A stretch of DNA of 64,000 nt from Triops longicaudatus (taxonomy: Eukaryota; Arthropoda; Branchiopoda; Notostraca; Triopsidae), in contig JAGQDJ010000113.1 of NCBI GenBank assembly GCA_022885665.1, positions 62,001 through 126,000 on the forward strand. Reading direction: 5' to 3'. The notes beneath the pieces are model-generated. The model saw nothing but the letters and a program-made list of their open reading frames with translations. It had not been told where the DNA came from and ran no database searches. How positions within the stretch are numbered: the stretch's first letter is position 1; every line of letters starts with the position of its first letter. This document shows, piece by piece, positions 48,694-61,000 of this stretch. The position numbers were made by a program, and so were the translations under genes.

Positions 48694-48955
48694 TCCTAAA
48701 GGGGAGATTGAGAAGCTAATTATTGGCAGTCTATTTCCACAAAATTACTGAAAAAAATATGCTCGAAAATATAACAAAACAAGATGAGTAAGCAAGTGAG
48801 TTTGGAATAGTGCAAATTTGAAGATTGAGCGTTTGTAAATGCCTATGTGCTGCAGATGTTTTGAATATATGTATCTAAAATTGTATAATGTCCAAAGTCA
48901 AACACTTACTAAATGTACGTAAAATTAGCTTAAATCGCAGAATGTTACAATGGTT

Positions 48956-48961
48956 AATAAA
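48956..48961 (+). terminator. Polyadenylation signal downstream of the IkB-like gene
   Basis: AATAAA 263 bases after the stop codon. Another AATAAA (48685-48690) overlaps the last codons, and AATAAAA occurs again near 49053, so the true end is not fixed. Confidence 0.4.
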
Positions 48962-50449
48962 TCTAGTTATAAAACACGTCAACAGATGTCAAGAGCCAAG
49001 TCTAGAATTCACCAAATTTTAACACGTGGGACTGTTTAAAACCTCATTTTTTTAATAAAAGGTTTACTCAGAATTGGGCGTGCTAAACATTCTTATAATT
49101 GTTAACGCAGAATTCGGTGAGTAACTTGGAACTTTTGTTACAGAAGCAGTGCCATCTTAAGGTATGGGCCAACTGAGCCACGGCCCACGGTATTAGGGGA
49201 ACCCAGATACCTTTCTCCAAATTTGAGAATGCTTTCTCCAAATAAATAAACACTAGCCTGAATCCCTGAAGCTTAAAGCAGAGCACGAGAGAACATCACA
49301 AAGATGTCTTAAATCGAAGCGCCGTGAACTTAACACAGGGTCGTTAACTTCGAGTATGTTTTGTAACCACTCTACATCAGCTACTACAGCTGTTTTTCAT
49401 ATGTGCAGGAACTGAAAGACGATTATAAATACAAATTTTCATATGAGCATGGGTTGAAAGCAAGGGGTAGGAATGCAGACCTGTACCGTTTTACAACTGT
49501 GTATACAAACGCTAACGCAACAGGAGCGTATCTCTTACGAGGAACGACGTGCCACAAGCGGAGGTCCATCTTACCGAAAGTGAAAAGTTTAAAGCTGACA
49601 CGTTTCTTCGGGTAGTAGACGTCCTAATATTCAAAATCGCGAAACGTATTGAAGTTTGTTGCTGGATTGGAGATTTGTTTTCTTTCTTCCGTGCACTAAA
49701 ACGAACTAGGTAAGAATTGCGAGAACACTGCTAAAGTTTATCCTAACGATGTTTATAAGTTGACCTTCTAAATGAATGTTGTCAATTAAACTTCTACATG
49801 GGTACTGGCGAAGAAAGCGGAACTGTATCGGCATTGTTTGGAAAATAGTGCCAGGGAACTTGAAGTATGTCTATCTTAACTTCGAAATGACATTGAGGGT
49901 GTTTCTTCGCAAGATGGTAATGCACAGGCGTGAGAGCGCTCGTTTTCGAGACTGAAACTATGAAAAAGTCAACTTTGAAATACAAAGGGACAGGAAAGCT
50001 TGAACTCCCTTTCAGTAGTACATGAAAGGGTGACATTTTAAAACGAATTAATTTCGATTCAAATATTGATAAATTGGCTGTGAAGAACTTCTGTAAACTC
50101 TTGTCATGATGACGAATGATCATACTGATGGCTCTTGCTGTAAAACCTCTTATCAATAATTACTTTTTAAAGCTCAGTAATTTTCCCAGAAACAGAGTAA
50201 CAGTGACAACTGTTTGGGAATTGACTCGCCAAACTATAATAATAAGTACATTGTCCATTGTTAATGCTGAAATTTCCACGAACGTGCATACTCACTCTAT
50301 GACGTGCCGTTTAAACAAAATAACGCTCCTTAGATGGCGCTTGGGAACGCGATTTGAAACAAACTTCCGTTAACGTTCTACGTTTTGTTGGATTTGAAAG
50401 CATGTACATTAATATTTTAAAGGAGAAAACAAACAATGATAGAATCAGG

Positions 50450-50610
50450 GCCATGCCTAGGATTTTGGTACGGGGGTGTTATTAAGTTTCGGGGAGGGGG
50501 TTCAGTATGCAATTTTCTTGGACACTTGGTAGTCGCCTATGCTTACCATTATAAAATTAATATGGAGGGTAAACCCTCTATCTCCCTCCTGAGTACGGGG
50601 GGTGGATAGA
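50450..50610 (+). mobile_element. Dispersed repeat, copy 1 (partner at 62480)
   Basis: Contains TTGGACACTTGGTAGTCGCC followed by TATGCTTACCATTATAAA, flanked by G-runs (GGGGGTG, GGGGAGGGGG, ACGGGGGGTGG). The same order of pieces recurs at 62480-62640. Likely an unclassified MITE or SINE. The CAGGGCC-like left end hints at hAT. Confidence 0.5.
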
Positions 50611-52030
50611 TTATTTACAAACTGTCACTATAGACGGTTGAATTCTAGTTAAACTCTGAACACGAAAACTCTAAAAGCTGCTATTCTTCGCTGGTCTGGA
50701 TCAAGGCTACGTGACCGAAGGTCGACCACTCTGTTGTTTCTTCTCATTACTCTCATTACCGAGCCTGATTTCCTGCAATTTAGTTCCCTCATTGGAGTTT
50801 ACGATCTATAACCCTTGACTTCGTTGTTATCCTCGTGTAAATTTTAAACTAACCAAACTATTTTATCCTTGTCTCTTCTTTTAATTTAATCTTGACTTTT
50901 TTGCGGTAAGAAAATTGAGTAACCAAAAATTACTTTGATTTTTCTCTTATTTATAATATTTCTATATCTCTATTTTTCTATTAAACTTTCCCACACTATT
51001 ATTTCTCTTAAGAAATTTTTATTATCTTTTAAAATCTGTTCTGTAGAACTTGTGTAATAGAAGGGTTGATTTCCTCCTTCACTTTCAAGTTCCCAGTCTG
51101 CGAAAGTCAAAGCTACCCGCATTGATACACGATACCAAGCCCAGTGCACTCGACTTGTGAACTCGTAATCCTCATAGTCGTCTCAATCGTTTTATCAGAC
51201 ATCACGTGACTTTCTTCTAAAAGGAAACAACTCCCTCAAAAAAGTGTTGTCACTGATAGTAGCGTTTTCCAGATCACGATCTCTTTCAACTTTTCCATCC
51301 CTACACAGTATACACATGCATACAACACACTTTTCGTTTCAGTGACGTGGCTCAGCTCAACCTTACCGAATGTGTGTTCTGTGTTGTCTATACAAAGTAG
51401 GAAATGACTCATTGAAACAAGTTAATTTCCTCCTGTGTTTTCCTATTCATGTGCCAAAACGAGTGCATACCTCACCCACCAAGTGAAACCAAACTACGGA
51501 TGCTTTTAATTAAACGTATGCTCCAACTCTCTGTGTTATCACACTGTGAACCCTCCAGAATCACTCACGATTCAGTGCTTTCAGAAAAAACCCAAACTTA
51601 ATTTACTGTTTTAGTTTATTTTCGTGAGTTTTTTCACCTTTCCTCTGTTATTCACATACTCTTTTAATTTTCATTGCATTTTCTTTCCTTGTTCTTTTCT
51701 TTCTTAATTTTAGACTACTTTTTTCATTGTGTTTTTTTTTTTTATTTTGTCTGTTTCTGTTTACTTTCGCTGTACTTTTTCATTCTCGTAGTATTTTTTT
51801 TTATTTGGATTTGTGTAACTTTTCTGCTTTAAACTCAACGAAACTAACCCCCAAAACAAGTCAAAGATCAACACGTGAGTAATTCTTCTGCCATCTAGCG
51901 ATGTTGAAGACAAACGCGTGTCCGCTGGCTTTATCCCTATTTCCTGTGGCGCGCCATTTTGCTATTTAGCCCACGCGCAAGCCCCAACGGCAACAAAGAC
52001 AACCGGGGCAATTTTCATTGATTCCCCAGC

Positions 52031-55000
52031 ATGGCGTCTGCGCAATTTCCTCCCACGGCTTTGCCGACCCTAAACCTCAATGAAGGATCGAGTACCGAGC
52101 GTGACGTCAACAATGAAACTTCACCTAGTAACTCTAGTGTGGTTTTACGACGGGTGGGAGCGGTTCGTGTTAGAAATCGGCCCCGACGGCAAAGTCAGCT
52201 GTATGTGACTCGTCTGAATCTTCCGAACGATTCCAGATCAGGAAGGTCCGATTCTGAATCAGAAGTTAGTAGTGAGAATGAAGAAGAGGTGTTTCTGACG
52301 CCGGCTAGTGTGAACCAGTCATTCGATTTCCCTAGCCATGCAACAAGGCATGTCTCATTGCCGGTCCATAGTGAAGAGCCCCTTAGCCCACATTCGCACA
52401 CTGAGACTACGGAGCAAGAACACATTTCCACGGCTGAGGTGAATTTCAATGGTCTAGAAGCCTCTAATAGTGCGTACATTGCCTTCAAACCACCAGTATT
52501 TGGCCTTATAGTAATCTCAAAGGTAAATGAACGTATAGGTGTTATACTTCATTGTCTCTTCTCGAGAAGTAAAGTATAATTCAGTAGTAATTTTGGTTGT
52601 GTCTCTGGTCAGATTTTATTGATTTTACCGTGATTTAATTTAGAATGGCAAATACAAACAACTAACTCAATAACGAAAATTTTAAAAATAATAATGAAAA
52701 ATGTCGCTAAAATTAGGATAGCTTACGTTTGCGTGTGAATGTGCTAAAATTCGCATAACTTCCTAACCTAACTTAACCTAACTCAACATAATCTAACCTA
52801 ATCCCACCATAGCCTAACTTAATCTAACCAAACTTTAAAGAAACTAACCGTACCTTACTTAACCCAGTCTAGTTTATCTTAGTTTAACAATGCCTAACAT
52901 AAACTAACCAACTTTAAACTTAGCCAAATCTAACTGAAGCTTACCTAACCTAACCTAATTTTATCCAGTCTAACCTAGCTCAGCGTAACCGAAGTAGTTT
53001 TACCTAACCTAATGCTACCTACCCCTAACAAACTTATTTCAATGTTACCTAATCGAAACTTAAATGTTTACCTAGCTTACCAAATTTAAATTAACTTAGC
53101 TTAGTAATAATCAACAGTTTTCAACTACAGAAAAGGTAACTTAAGATTTACTATTCTACAACATTTCGCAATTATACGTGAGAGTGATACCCCGTAAAAT
53201 GAACGCATTCTAGTCTATAGCGAACAACTTGTACAAAGAACTAGCACGCGGGCGAAAATAATGACCTGTGCAACGAACTCGGCCTCTTGCAATGAACCTC
53301 TTGGCGTGAGCAAAAATTTAAGTTTGGCGGTTTAAAAAATTGTGCTAAAATGGCCCCAGAGAAGTCTGGCAATAAGTAGAATAGAACGAGATTTCTTCTG
53401 ACGAAGAGATGAATGAGCACATACCCTATGCCTTCCGCTGCCGTAAAGGAATTTTTTACGAAATTGGAAGAAATTCAAGCTCAAGCAAAAGTGTGGCATC
53501 TAAATCAAGTTGAAGGAAACAGATGCTCAAGTATATTCAAGGACAATGTCGTGCACTTCTTCAGAACCATATAAAAAAAGAGAAAAATGCAAACCATGTT
53601 AGACGGTTCTTCAAATCAGTGCCGGTCAAGGCGAATGCGTAAGGGGCAAGAAAATCGAAGGTTTATGTAATCAAGAGCGTTCTTTAGTCATTGGTTGGAC
53701 AAAACTGATTTATGTTTGGAACATAAATTTTGACGGTCAGGGTACTTTTATTATTTTCCCAAAATTTTTAATAAGTTTTTTAATAAGCTTTTCAGGTTTC
53801 GGACCGGGACCAGGAACGGGTTAAAATATTTCCATTGAATGTTATAGGAAATAGCATCTCTTATAACCAGGGGCGCAGCCAGGAATTTTTTCGGGGGGGG
53901 GGGGCGTGGGGGGGGGGGCACTTTTTCTTGATGCTGCCACTGAACTGACTTGCACACAAGAAAATAAGTGTCAGTCAGATGAAAAATGCAGGCAAGTTTT
54001 CGGGGGGGGGGGGGCCTCTTCGCTGCGCCCCTGCTTATAACGAAAGCTTCTTACACAGAACCCCGTCCAAGAACAGATTAGGTACGTTAAATGGGGTACC
54101 ACTGTACAGTATTATATTCAACGAAAATTAGAATAAAAGCAATTCCAGTAATTTATATAGAAATTTGCTTGCTTCGCTTTTATTAATCTCTTTATAGGGT
54201 TAAGTTATTTAAAGCTAATTATCCCTAAATTACAATTTTTGTATTTAGGATCCATACTTTCGAAAAAAAAATGCGTCAACAACATATCGAACTCGCAAAC
54301 ACTTTTTTCGCATTTGAAGTAAAAAGTTTCAAAAATATATAGTAGAGCTTCAACAATATATTTATTTTTAAGAAATCATTTGAAAAGTATTTAAAAGCTT
54401 TAAATTTATTTACAAATTTATTTTAAAAGATCCCTTCAAATATTTTTAGAACGATAATTTTTAACCGAGCTTAACTTACGTTAACCTGAACCAAAGTCAC
54501 CTTAAGCTTACCTCAAGGAAAATAACTTTACCTAACCTAATCTAATCTACCCATTATTTAATCTCTTCTAACTTTATCTACCTTGATCAAACTAATCTTA
54601 ATCTAACGTAACACACCCTGAATATAAGAATAATTGTTGCTAATATCGTCGGTGGCCACGCAGTACTGGATTCGAAAGTATTCATTGTTTCCTATCTGCC
54701 GTGGAAGAGAAATTTTCGAATTGTCATGGTTTCTTAACGTCGTTTCTCATAGTTGCTTTCTAGGCTGAGTCACCCACTTGCCATTTAATTAATTTATCTT
54801 ACTTAATAAAGTTTTGTTGCAGTGTGTACTCATTACGAATCGTAATTCACTTTCAATTGTTTCCGTTCGTTATTTAGCGCTGCCAGGATGACGCACCTAG
54901 CGGCGAGTTCGTGACAACGCAATATTGGCGGGAACCTTTGTCTCCGCTGGTGCAGCCTTCACCGCGCGCGTCTCCTCCTCCCACCCATTTCGCAACGACT

Positions 55001-58000
55001 GATATCTTATCACCCGTGTTCGCACCCTTGCAGTCCACCCCGGCCATAGTCATGGGCAACAAGCACAGCCACGACAGGCTAAAAAGTAAGAGTGCCTTTA
55101 ACGCCTCCTCCGACGGCGTGACATCATCGCCAGCCCTGTCTCGACCAACCCCGGCTGCTGCCTGCGACGTCAGCGTGGACCACGCTACTGCCAATGTCAA
55201 GGCAAGCTTGGGCAAACAGGCCAAGACTGAAACCGCTGCGGGCGCTTCAGGCCCGGCGTCGGCTTGCGGGCAATGGTCCCGGCCTGGAGAAGATCCCGTT
55301 AGTCTCGCAGACAACGAAAACCTTACCTTGGTATTACCAAGTGCGGATGCATCAGCTGGTGTTGTGGACAAGAATACTCAACAACATCTTCAAAGTTTAT
55401 CGAACACAAGCCATTCCGAATCTTTGCACACAGCGCTGGAAGACGCTTTTGATAACGACAGTGTCAATTATTACTCCAGTTTACCGAGCCCAGCGAGTGA
55501 AACAGCGCCGGGCGAGCTAAATACTGTGACCGATGGTGATGATGATGGTCAACGGCAAGAACTAGTGAGCGTGCCGGGAGCTGCTGCAACGGAACCCCGG
55601 GCGCTGCCACGGCCACGGTCAGTGACCGCGGCAACACCCGAAACCCCGGTTTGCGCTTCGACTGCAGAGCAGCATGAAGTCCAGCTAGATGAGTTGCACT
55701 TCGATATACCGGACTCCGCCCACCACGCCCCTACATGGACGTCGGAACTAGCTGCTACTGTGCTCACCAAGTACTCCACCTATGTGCATAACAAACAGAG
55801 TCTATTGCAACGCAACTTACCTGCTGAATTAAACGATTTTAAGAAAGACAGAGAAGAAGAAGAAAGTAAAGAAAATCTGGGCAAAAATCAAATGGCGACG
55901 GATTACGGCAACAATACTGGACCGCGAGGGGGCGTGACCCAGTTTACGCTTACCAAACACAAGAAGGTGGAGCTACCGCCGGCCCAGCAACCGGGAGGCC
56001 AAAATGGCACAGTTTATGGAATTAATTATTGCAGTTCACCGACCGGAAATCAAACGCATCCGGTGACTGGTACACGCAAAGAAAATGTCGTTACTACTTC
56101 CCATGAGGCTCTGCATTCGCTCTCAGGTGTTTGTTTTTATTTATTAAACAGTTATCGTAAGCACGATTAGTACAGGGATCAAAGATAGGTTAAATTAGGT
56201 TAGATTAAGATAGGCTTGATTAAGTTACAGGTTAGGTAAGGTTGGTTCAAGCTAGGTTAGGGTAGAAAATTAGTTAGTTTAGGTTTGGTTAGGCTAGATT
56301 AAATTAGGCTATTTATACAAAAGTGTGTTTCTGTTGTATTAGCTAGACGTTTGTTTAATTTAAGGTGAGTCAGGTGAGAGTAGGTTAAGTTAGGTTTGTT
56401 TATGTGAAGGAAGCCTAGGTTAACTCAAATTAAGTTTGGTAAAATTAGGTTGCGCCAATGTTGACTAAGTTAGATGTGATGCTAAGCCAGCGTTATGTAA
56501 GGTAAGGTTTGTTTTAGTTTTAAGCAAGCCTTGATTAATTTAGGTAAGATTAACCAAAGTTAGTTTACGTAAATTTAGATAAAGTTGGTGGGTACTTTAA
56601 TATAGGTAAGTTAGGTTAATTAGGTAATAGATTAGTTCAGGTTAGTTTAGGTTAACGAGGTAAAATTAGGTTAAATTACGCTAGGGTAAGTTAAACAGCT
56701 TCAGTTATGTAAAATGCCAGGCGGTAAATTTATTCAGGTGAGCAAGGTTAGGATAATTGAAATAGGTAAAGTAAACCTGGGTTTACTTTGTTAATTAGAG
56801 CTAGGTCAGGTTAAGTTAGATTAAGTTAAGGGTTAGGTCATTTTAGGTTAAGTTAGATTAGTCTAGAAGATAGGCTTGTTTATATTAGTTTCAGTTTATT
56901 ATTAAACTGTATTTTGTTACTGCAGACTTAATATTAATTCAACGTTAAATGATTCGTTATTCATAAAGTTTAAATACATATTTTGTGAAGAAAGTGATAG
57001 CAAGAAGAAAGGGAAAAGATTCGAAAGTAATTAAAATTATAATTAGTGATAAAAATTCGAACAAATATAAGGGAAATTAAAATTAATAAAAAAATATGCA
57101 ATCAGTTTTGCATGAATTTTCCGCCTTTGAGAAGCGCTGCTTGAAGGCTGGTATACCGCGTTGGTCGAAACCCGTTTAGATAATAGCATTTTAAGGGTGG
57201 GGCTTAACCCGCGTAAGACAAAGTACAACCACAAATAAAGCGATAAATGAGCGGAATCATTATAGTATTTTTTTTAAAAAAATTTCCTATTTAACAGAGA
57301 AATTTAATTGTTCGAACGCGTAAAACGATTTTTTAAACTCAAATCTTAAAAGTGCCTGAAAGCTTGGTCTTCGCATATCGCTTTAGTCGAAACCAACACG
57401 CTTATTGTCATTGGAATGGATAAGGCTAGACCCGCGTAAGACGAGTCACAATCACTTTTTTTAAAAAAATTGTGTGAAACTGTTAGAACGTTTTAGATAA
57501 TGGAATTGGTAACATCCTAAGAAATTTAAAAGCGTATTAAACGCTTCGAGCTGAACTATAGATGAATTTTGCCATTTTTATTTGTAAAGCAATGCAATGA
57601 TACAACGGTACTGTTTGCGGTTATGACGACATTAATTTTAGTAATAAGTTTTATGGAGCTTAGGTAAAGGGAAAAACGAAAGATGCGTGTTTTTTTTTTC
57701 TTAGAAAAATAAAGAATAATAAGAAATAAAAATGTTGAGAAAATTCCTACGCTAGCAATTGGTCGAAAGTGAATGATTAGCTCTGGACAGTTATCTTCGT
57801 GACCTTGATGTAACTCAACTTTCAACAGTTGAGGTAGAATGTGGTTCGGTAACCGCATTTTTGTTACTATTGGCGAGTTGGAAATTTCGAATAGTAAACA
57901 GAAAAAAGTCGAGGAAATTTACAAAGAGAATAAAGGATATTGAAAAGTTGTTAAAAAAGAAAAAGGAAGAGCAGGGCGTGTTGGGAGTTTGAAAGCGAAA

Positions 58001-61000
58001 GTTGTTTGGGTAGATAGATAGGTGTAATGTATGTATGTTGGTCATGCGTGGGTTGGGCTTGGGGGTATATGATTTTGCATAAGCTTTTTAATACCATTCG
58101 TAGGTGAGGATTTGAATGCGTTTAAACGCGTTCCTGCATTGGATGTGTTGCCGGACTCGAACGTGCTACGCAAAGTGGCGAATCTTAGCGTGGAAAAGAA
58201 TTTGGTGGAACAACGGATGCAGAAGCCCCGCTTTGTGCCCGAGAAATTGGATTTTCGGATTTACGAAAAGTTTGAAGGTCAGTTGTCGCTTATTTTAAAG
58301 CCTTGCTTATGACACAAACACACATGCCGGGATGTGTGCGATTCTGAAAAAAAATCTTAAAGAGACGCACAAAAGATTTTTGAAAATTGAAAGCAAATCG
58401 TGCAGGAAAAAATTAAACAATAAAATGTAAATAAATAAGTGAACAAAAGTAAAAGTAATTAACATATGTATAGAAAACAATTGTGTAGAAAACAAAACAT
58501 TTTGCATTACACAAAGTGAATTCAATAAAAAGATGTAAAAGTCAAAGTAACATTCTAGAGAACTAGAAATATCACAGAAGGAAATTAATAAGGACATCTT
58601 TTTCCTTTTTGTTGGGATAGGTCAAATGTTAATCAACTGGTTTGTCTCGTCATGTGGCGAGGATTATTATCTCAAGCATGTATTGGCTCCACAAGACTTG
58701 AAAAACATGGCAGCTCAGTTTGCGACCAATTTACTGGCAGCTGGTGTTATTAGACAGCTGGAAGACCCGAACACTGCCAGCGAAATACTCTTTAAGGTAA
58801 AAACTGCGCTAAATCAAAATCTGGGAAATTTTAAGAAAATGCGTTTAATGAGAAATTTATACTATTTTAATTAATTCAAAGTGAATTAAGAGTATAGTTG
58901 AGTAAAGTAAGCCAGTATTTAAATAAAATGAATTCAAGTAAACCCAGTTCAAGATATTAAGATACGCGAGTGTCCTGGATTTAGTCACTTCTGTACTAAT
59001 CATGTTTAGTATTCTTATGCATGTTGGTGTATTAAAATACTTGTTACCGGCGTGTAAAATTTCCATTATATTCTCAAAATACTTTCTTGAGTAACAAAAA
59101 TAAGAAAAATGACTAATTTTGAACGAAAAGGAACATTTGACTTTTTAGTTTCAAAGTGAAATGAAATTACAGTGCTAAATTGTTATGCTGAATAATGTGA
59201 ATAATAAATTTAAAATAACATGAAAGCCGAAGACGATTTACGTCGGAGTTCAAACCAAAAATGCTTAAAATAATGATACCGTATTAGTGAACTAAATAAT
59301 TACTATATAACACAGCTAGAATACGATGATCTAATTTGTGTACGTTTAGGTAAGAATGGGTTAAATTTTCTGTTAAACGAACTCTATATTGTAGCGTTAG
59401 TTTTTGCTGAATGTTAAGTCTCAATTGGATTTCAATTGGTTTGAATCCTAATCTCGCTATATTTTGTAAAATTGCTAAAAGTCTCTTTAAACCGGTCCGC
59501 TTTAGCCTGATTTGATGTACTACTGGACACGGAATGAACCCAGTGGGAACATGACCTCGCCTTCACCTGGTAAAATCTCGTCCATGGCTTGGCCACCTAC
59601 GAATTTCCATGAAATGCAGCCGTCACCGTCTTCATCTTCATCTTCAATGGCATCAAAAACTGTAGCCAAGCATACCGAATCTGGTATTTTTTTTTTTTGT
59701 TTCTTTCTAAAAATATTTTTTTTTAATTTCTATATTATTTTATAATAAAAAATAGATTTAAAAAAAATTCTTCGCTTTTTGTGAGGATTGTGTCATAACA
59801 AGAATTCAGTGGTCTTTCATTTTTCGTGGTTAATAGGTTTCTTAGAAATACCGTGCAATTGAAAATGTCTTAAATGAAAACGTACAGTTCCAAGTTGTGG
59901 TATTTTGAAAATTTCATAAAAAGACTAAGAAAGTTCTCATATTAAAAAGTATTCAGAAAAAAAGCTATCAATGAACTAATTGTGAAATAAAGTGCGACAA
60001 CTTAACTGCAGAAAATGAAAAACATATCGTTACTCCAAAAAGCTCACTTGTTAATTATAAAAGTTTACTCTATTTGTCTATTAATTATTTTTCACGTTAG
60101 TTTGCTTTGGTTTACTAAAAACACTGTTATGCATGTCTGAAAGCAAAATTGTGTGAATTGGAGGATTTCTACTATATTATTGTAACAAAACTTTCACCGA
60201 TAAATGACTTAAAAAACATTTTGGTAACGAAGATGGTTCATTTGTGTGTATCAGCTATGCAAACGGACAACGAATGGGAAGAAATTGAAAAAGAAAGGCA
60301 AGGTTGGTGTGAAAATTTTACTCCTCGCACGATCGACTTGCAAATTCCATCTTTTGCACGACTGTGTGGAAACTCTTACAATTTCAGTATTTAAAAAATC
60401 TCTCCGTTTTTATCAGCCACTTTTATTTACGTTGTATTGGTATGCACGTTTTATTATTTTGTTTTTATTTGTTTCCTGTTTTATTGTTTCGTTCTTTTAT
60501 CTAGGTTTTATGTTGTTTATTTTGAATTCATTTATTTATCTTTTAATTTTTTACGCTTTAATTTATTAGTTTATGAAATTTTTTAACGTTGCGCTGCAAT
60601 ATTGTTCCGTTCTATTGTAATTTTTTCCGTCGTTTTTTTTTCGTTTTTTACCTTATTCTTTTATTTATTTGTGTTTTGTTTTATTTTTCACATTTTATGT
60701 TTCATTTTTTCCACTTTAAAAGCTGTTTGTGTATAAGAAAAAATACATTTTCCTTAATTTGTGCAGAATTACACCAAAGCATCATCGCCCTCAAGCGTGA
60801 AAACCGGGAAATGATGGAACGGTTACAGAAAGACCACGAGGTAGCGATACTGAAGCTACGTGGAGACCACGCCCTCAAAGTAGGCCAACTGGAAGATCAA
60901 ATACGCCATCTACAGCAAGAACTTGAAGAACTTCGCTCGAGACCTCCCCCTTTTGTCCCGCCTCCAGCTTATGTCCCGCCCCCTCCTCCTTTACCCTCCA

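Larger units (their letters stand above)
48694..52030. other. Intergenic region between the IkB-like and formin genes
   Basis: Poly(A) signals for the IkB-like gene are at 48956-48961 and near 49053. A hAT-like relic with GGCCCACGGTATTAGGGG lies near 49190, a dispersed repeat at 50450-50610, and a T-rich stretch at 51590-51840. The last 130 bases before the formin ATG include GGCGCGCCATTTTG and could be promoter. No gene recognised. Confidence 0.45.

Noticed and set aside
52195..52488. Antisense ORF over formin exon 1
   Set aside because: Shadow of the sense exon; no independent support.
54874..55371. Antisense 165-codon ORF over formin exon 2
   Set aside because: Shadow of a GC-rich sense exon that is tied in phase to later formin exons.
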